The notes under the pieces were generated by a model. That model worked only from the letters and a program-made list of their open reading frames with translations, was not told the DNA's origin and searched no databases. From contig QNDJ01000062.1 of the NCBI GenBank assembly GCA_003644825.1, forward strand, positions 1 through 7,577: 7,577 bases of DNA, in the 5' to 3' direction. A program made the position numbers and the translations under genes. Origin of the DNA: Candidatus Zhuqueibacterota bacterium. GTDB taxonomy: Bacteria; SM23-31; B21-G16. This document shows, piece by piece, positions 5,892 to 7,577 of this stretch. Position 1 is the stretch's first letter. Every line of letters begins with the position of its first letter.

Positions 5892-7468
5892 AAGAAAAAT
5901 GGAAGGGCTGGCATCTTCATCATCTGGCAAGAAGAGCCCGAGTTTTTGGAATAGAAGAAAGATTTATAGATGCCTTAGAAAAAGCTGGCTGGTATCTTAC
6001 TAAAGGTAAAGATATTCCTGCCGCACTTTATCCAGCTTTAGAAGAATCACTTAAAAGCCTTGCACTAATTAAAGATTTTGAGAAAACCTGTGATGACAGA
6101 AGTTGCTCTGTATGTAGGAGATTAAAGAATAATTATATTGTGTCCACTGCTTCTGTGAAACCTTATGAACTATCTATTGAGCTTTATAGATGGCAAAAAG
6201 AGGCAAAAAAAGCCTGGTGGAATAATAATGGAAGGGGAATTGTAAAAGTGGTTACAGGTGCAGGTAAAACAGTATTTGCCTTATCTTTAATTTCAGACCT
6301 TTACAGGTCTGTTGCTTATAGAGAAGGTGGTATTAAAACCATCATTATAGTACCCACTTCTGCTCTTCTTGACCAGTGGCTCATAAGTTTAATGGATAAA
6401 TTAAATATCCCAAGAAGAAAAATAGCTGTGTTTTATGGCAAAGAAAAAGAATTTATTTATGAAAAGGTATTTATACTTTATATTGTGAACACAGCAATAA
6501 AGTATATTGAGGAACACGCTCAAAATTATTTTAAAAATGATGATACTTTTTTAATAGCAGATGAATGCCATCGTTATGGGAGCAAAGAAAATTCGAAAAT
6601 CTTCAGAGTACAATTTTCTTATACTCTTGGTCTTTCTGCAACACCAAAAAGATTTAGTGATTTCGGTTTTGAGGAGAAAATTGAACCTGCCCTTGGTAAG
6701 ATTATTTTTTCTTACTCATATAAAGATGCATTAAGTGATGGAATTATTCCACCATATAAGTTGATTAGAACGAAGGTAAACTTAAGAGAAGAAGAATATT
6801 ATCAATATGAGGAATATACAGAAAAAATAAGTAAGGTAAGCAGAATTTTATTTTCAAGATACCCTGAGCTGGAGATGATAAAGCAATCCACATTCTTTAA
6901 GAAATTAGGTTCTTTATATGATAAAACAGAGGATGACATAATTGCAAGATATACATCTCTGTTGAACGCCCGAAAAGGAATAATTCATGCTTCAAAATCC
7001 AAGCTTGAAGCTTTGAAATGGCTTATATCTAATGAAAATCTAAAAAATGAGAAAGTATTAATCTTTCATGAGAGAATTGAAATAGCAGAAAAGATTTTTG
7101 AATATCTGGAGAAAAAGGGGTTAAAAGTTGGAATTTATCATACACATTTATCTTTTAACAAAAGGCTTAAAAATATTTCTAACTACAGAGATGGCTGTAT
7201 TAATGTTCTTATTTCATGTAGAGCCCTCGATGAAGGTTTTGATGTACCAGAGTCAAACATCGGTATTATAGTTGCCGGAACAAGCAGCGTAAGGCAGTGG
7301 ATTCAGAGAATGGGAAGAATTTTAAGAAGAATGCCGGGTAAAAAGTTTTCAAAAATTTATGTAGTATTTGTGGACCTTGTGGAAAAAGATGTATTTAAAG
7401 AAAAAGAACTTGCTGAATTTGAAAGAGAAGCTTATAGTGTTGAGTCTATAAACTTAACTTTTAAATAA
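5888..7468 (+). CDS. Superfamily II DEAD/DEAH-type helicase (XPB/COG1061-like)
   Basis: This 526-residue protein has a complete set of SF2 helicase motifs: a Q-motif-like ELYRWQKEA around 98-106, Walker A T123-G-A-G-K-T128, D225-E-C-H228 (motif II), S250-A-T252 (motif III), a VLIFHERIEIAEKI strand opening the second RecA domain (about 390-403), motif V RALDEGFDVPE (445-455) and motif VI Q473-R-M-G-R-I-L-R480. It should couple ATP hydrolysis to DNA translocation or unwinding. The pattern is closest to the XPB/Ssl2-like COG1061 group. About 95 residues precede the core and include a His cluster (H9, H11, H12) and C68-x4-C73-x2-C76, possibly a small metal site. It is the last gene of the operon. 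With PglZ and a DUF1156 methyltransferase it fits the helicase role of a BREX-like system. I would not assign a brx name without a profile search. All core motifs are intact. Confidence 0.92.
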   Translation: MKEKWKGWHLHHLARRARVFGIEERFIDALEKAGWYLTKGKDIPAALYPALEESLKSLALIKDFEKTCDDRSCSVCRRLKNNYIVSTASVKPYELSIELYRWQKEAKKAWWNNNGRGIVKVVTGAGKTVFALSLISDLYRSVAYREGGIKTIIIVPTSALLDQWLISLMDKLNIPRRKIAVFYGKEKEFIYEKVFILYIVNTAIKYIEEHAQNYFKNDDTFLIADECHRYGSKENSKIFRVQFSYTLGLSATPKRFSDFGFEEKIEPALGKIIFSYSYKDALSDGIIPPYKLIRTKVNLREEEYYQYEEYTEKISKVSRILFSRYPELEMIKQSTFFKKLGSLYDKTEDDIIARYTSLLNARKGIIHASKSKLEALKWLISNENLKNEKVLIFHERIEIAEKIFEYLEKKGLKVGIYHTHLSFNKRLKNISNYRDGCINVLISCRALDEGFDVPESNIGIIVAGTSSVRQWIQRMGRILRRMPGKKFSKIYVVFVDLVEKDVFKEKELAEFEREAYSVESINLTFK

Positions 7469-7577
7469 GAATTAAGGTAAATTAAATACCATACTTAAGT
7501 TTTTATGTATAATATATTAATTTATCCTTAACAATATGGTCAATAATAACACAAATAAAAAATAGATATTATATTCC
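7469..7577 (+). other. AT-rich non-coding tail after the operon
   Basis: These 109 bases after the helicase stop hold no open frame that I can support and run to the window edge. They contain an inverted repeat (see 7472-7531) and a TATAAT-like hexamer at 7508-7513 without a credible -35 box, not unexpected in DNA this AT-rich. There is no GC-rich intrinsic terminator. Confidence 0.6.
7472..7531. repeat. Imperfect inverted repeat downstream of the helicase gene
   Basis: TTAAGGTAAATTAA (7472-7485) and TTAATTTATCCTTAA (7517-7531) are reverse complements except for one extra base in the right arm. They are separated by a 31-base loop, which itself contains the palindrome ACTTAAGT (7493-7500) followed by a T run. 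The arms are very AT-rich, so the stem would be weak. It could be a poor bidirectional terminator, a protein-binding site or a remnant of a small mobile element, or chance. Confidence 0.35.

Noticed and set aside
89-7468. Assignment as a DISARM system
   Set aside because: No DUF1998 (DrmB) protein or phospholipase D (DrmC) protein is present in the window. PglZ is characteristic of BREX/Pgl-type systems instead.
7508-7543. Promoter signals in the tail: TATAAT at 7508-7513 (+), and TTGACC on the minus strand (7538-7543) with a weak -10
   Set aside because: The + strand box lacks a -35 at suitable spacing. The minus-strand pair matches only four of six -10 bases and would read into the end of the helicase gene. 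Chance matches are expected in such AT-rich DNA.
1-7577. CRISPR arrays, tRNA or rRNA genes, transposases or integrases
   Set aside because: No regularly spaced repeats, RNA gene signatures or mobile-element proteins were seen on either strand. Nearly the whole window is coding.

Overview
The window is an AT-rich prokaryotic segment (GC roughly one third by eye). It holds a single-direction, very tightly packed operon on the + strand. TGA is used as an ordinary stop and several starts have Shine-Dalgarno-like sequences. The proteins are rich in Lys, Glu and Ile, which fits an AT-rich bacterium, possibly a thermophile, but I cannot name a lineage from this sequence and an archaeal host is not excluded.

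Layout: (1) the 3' tail of an unidentified gene (1-102); (2) a short stand-alone PglZ-domain protein (89-994); (3) an HD-domain phosphohydrolase of the SAMHD1/YwfO-like dNTPase class, whose frame is broken in two (994-1401 and 1464-2216) exactly at an A8 run that forms an in-frame A_AAA_AAA slippery heptamer; (4) a YwgA-like winged-helix protein (2219-2728); (5) a large DUF1156-type (COG1743) adenine-specific DNA methyltransferase with multiple zinc ribbons (2725-5496); (6) a small protein of unknown function (5499-5891); (7) an XPB/COG1061-like superfamily II helicase (5888-7468); (8) a 109-base AT-rich non-coding tail holding an imperfect inverted repeat (7469-7577). Neighbouring genes overlap by 1, 4 or 14 bases or are separated by only 2 bases, so they are probably co-transcribed and translationally coupled from a promoter upstream of the window.

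A PglZ-domain protein, a DUF1156 methyltransferase and an SF2 helicase in one operon point to a BREX-related (Pgl-like) anti-phage system. As I recall the family definitions, this set is closest to type 3-like BREX. The methyltransferase would mark host DNA and the helicase and PglZ would take part in sensing or blocking unmodified DNA. The unusual element is the HD phosphohydrolase plus YwgA-like pair embedded between pglZ and the methyltransferase. dNTP hydrolysis is an established anti-phage strategy, so this may be a composite in which a nucleotide-depleting effector and its partner are wired into a BREX-like modification system. The HD gene may be controlled by ribosomal frameshifting or by homopolymer length change, or may simply be inactivated. 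These readings are inference. The domain calls rest on visible motifs.
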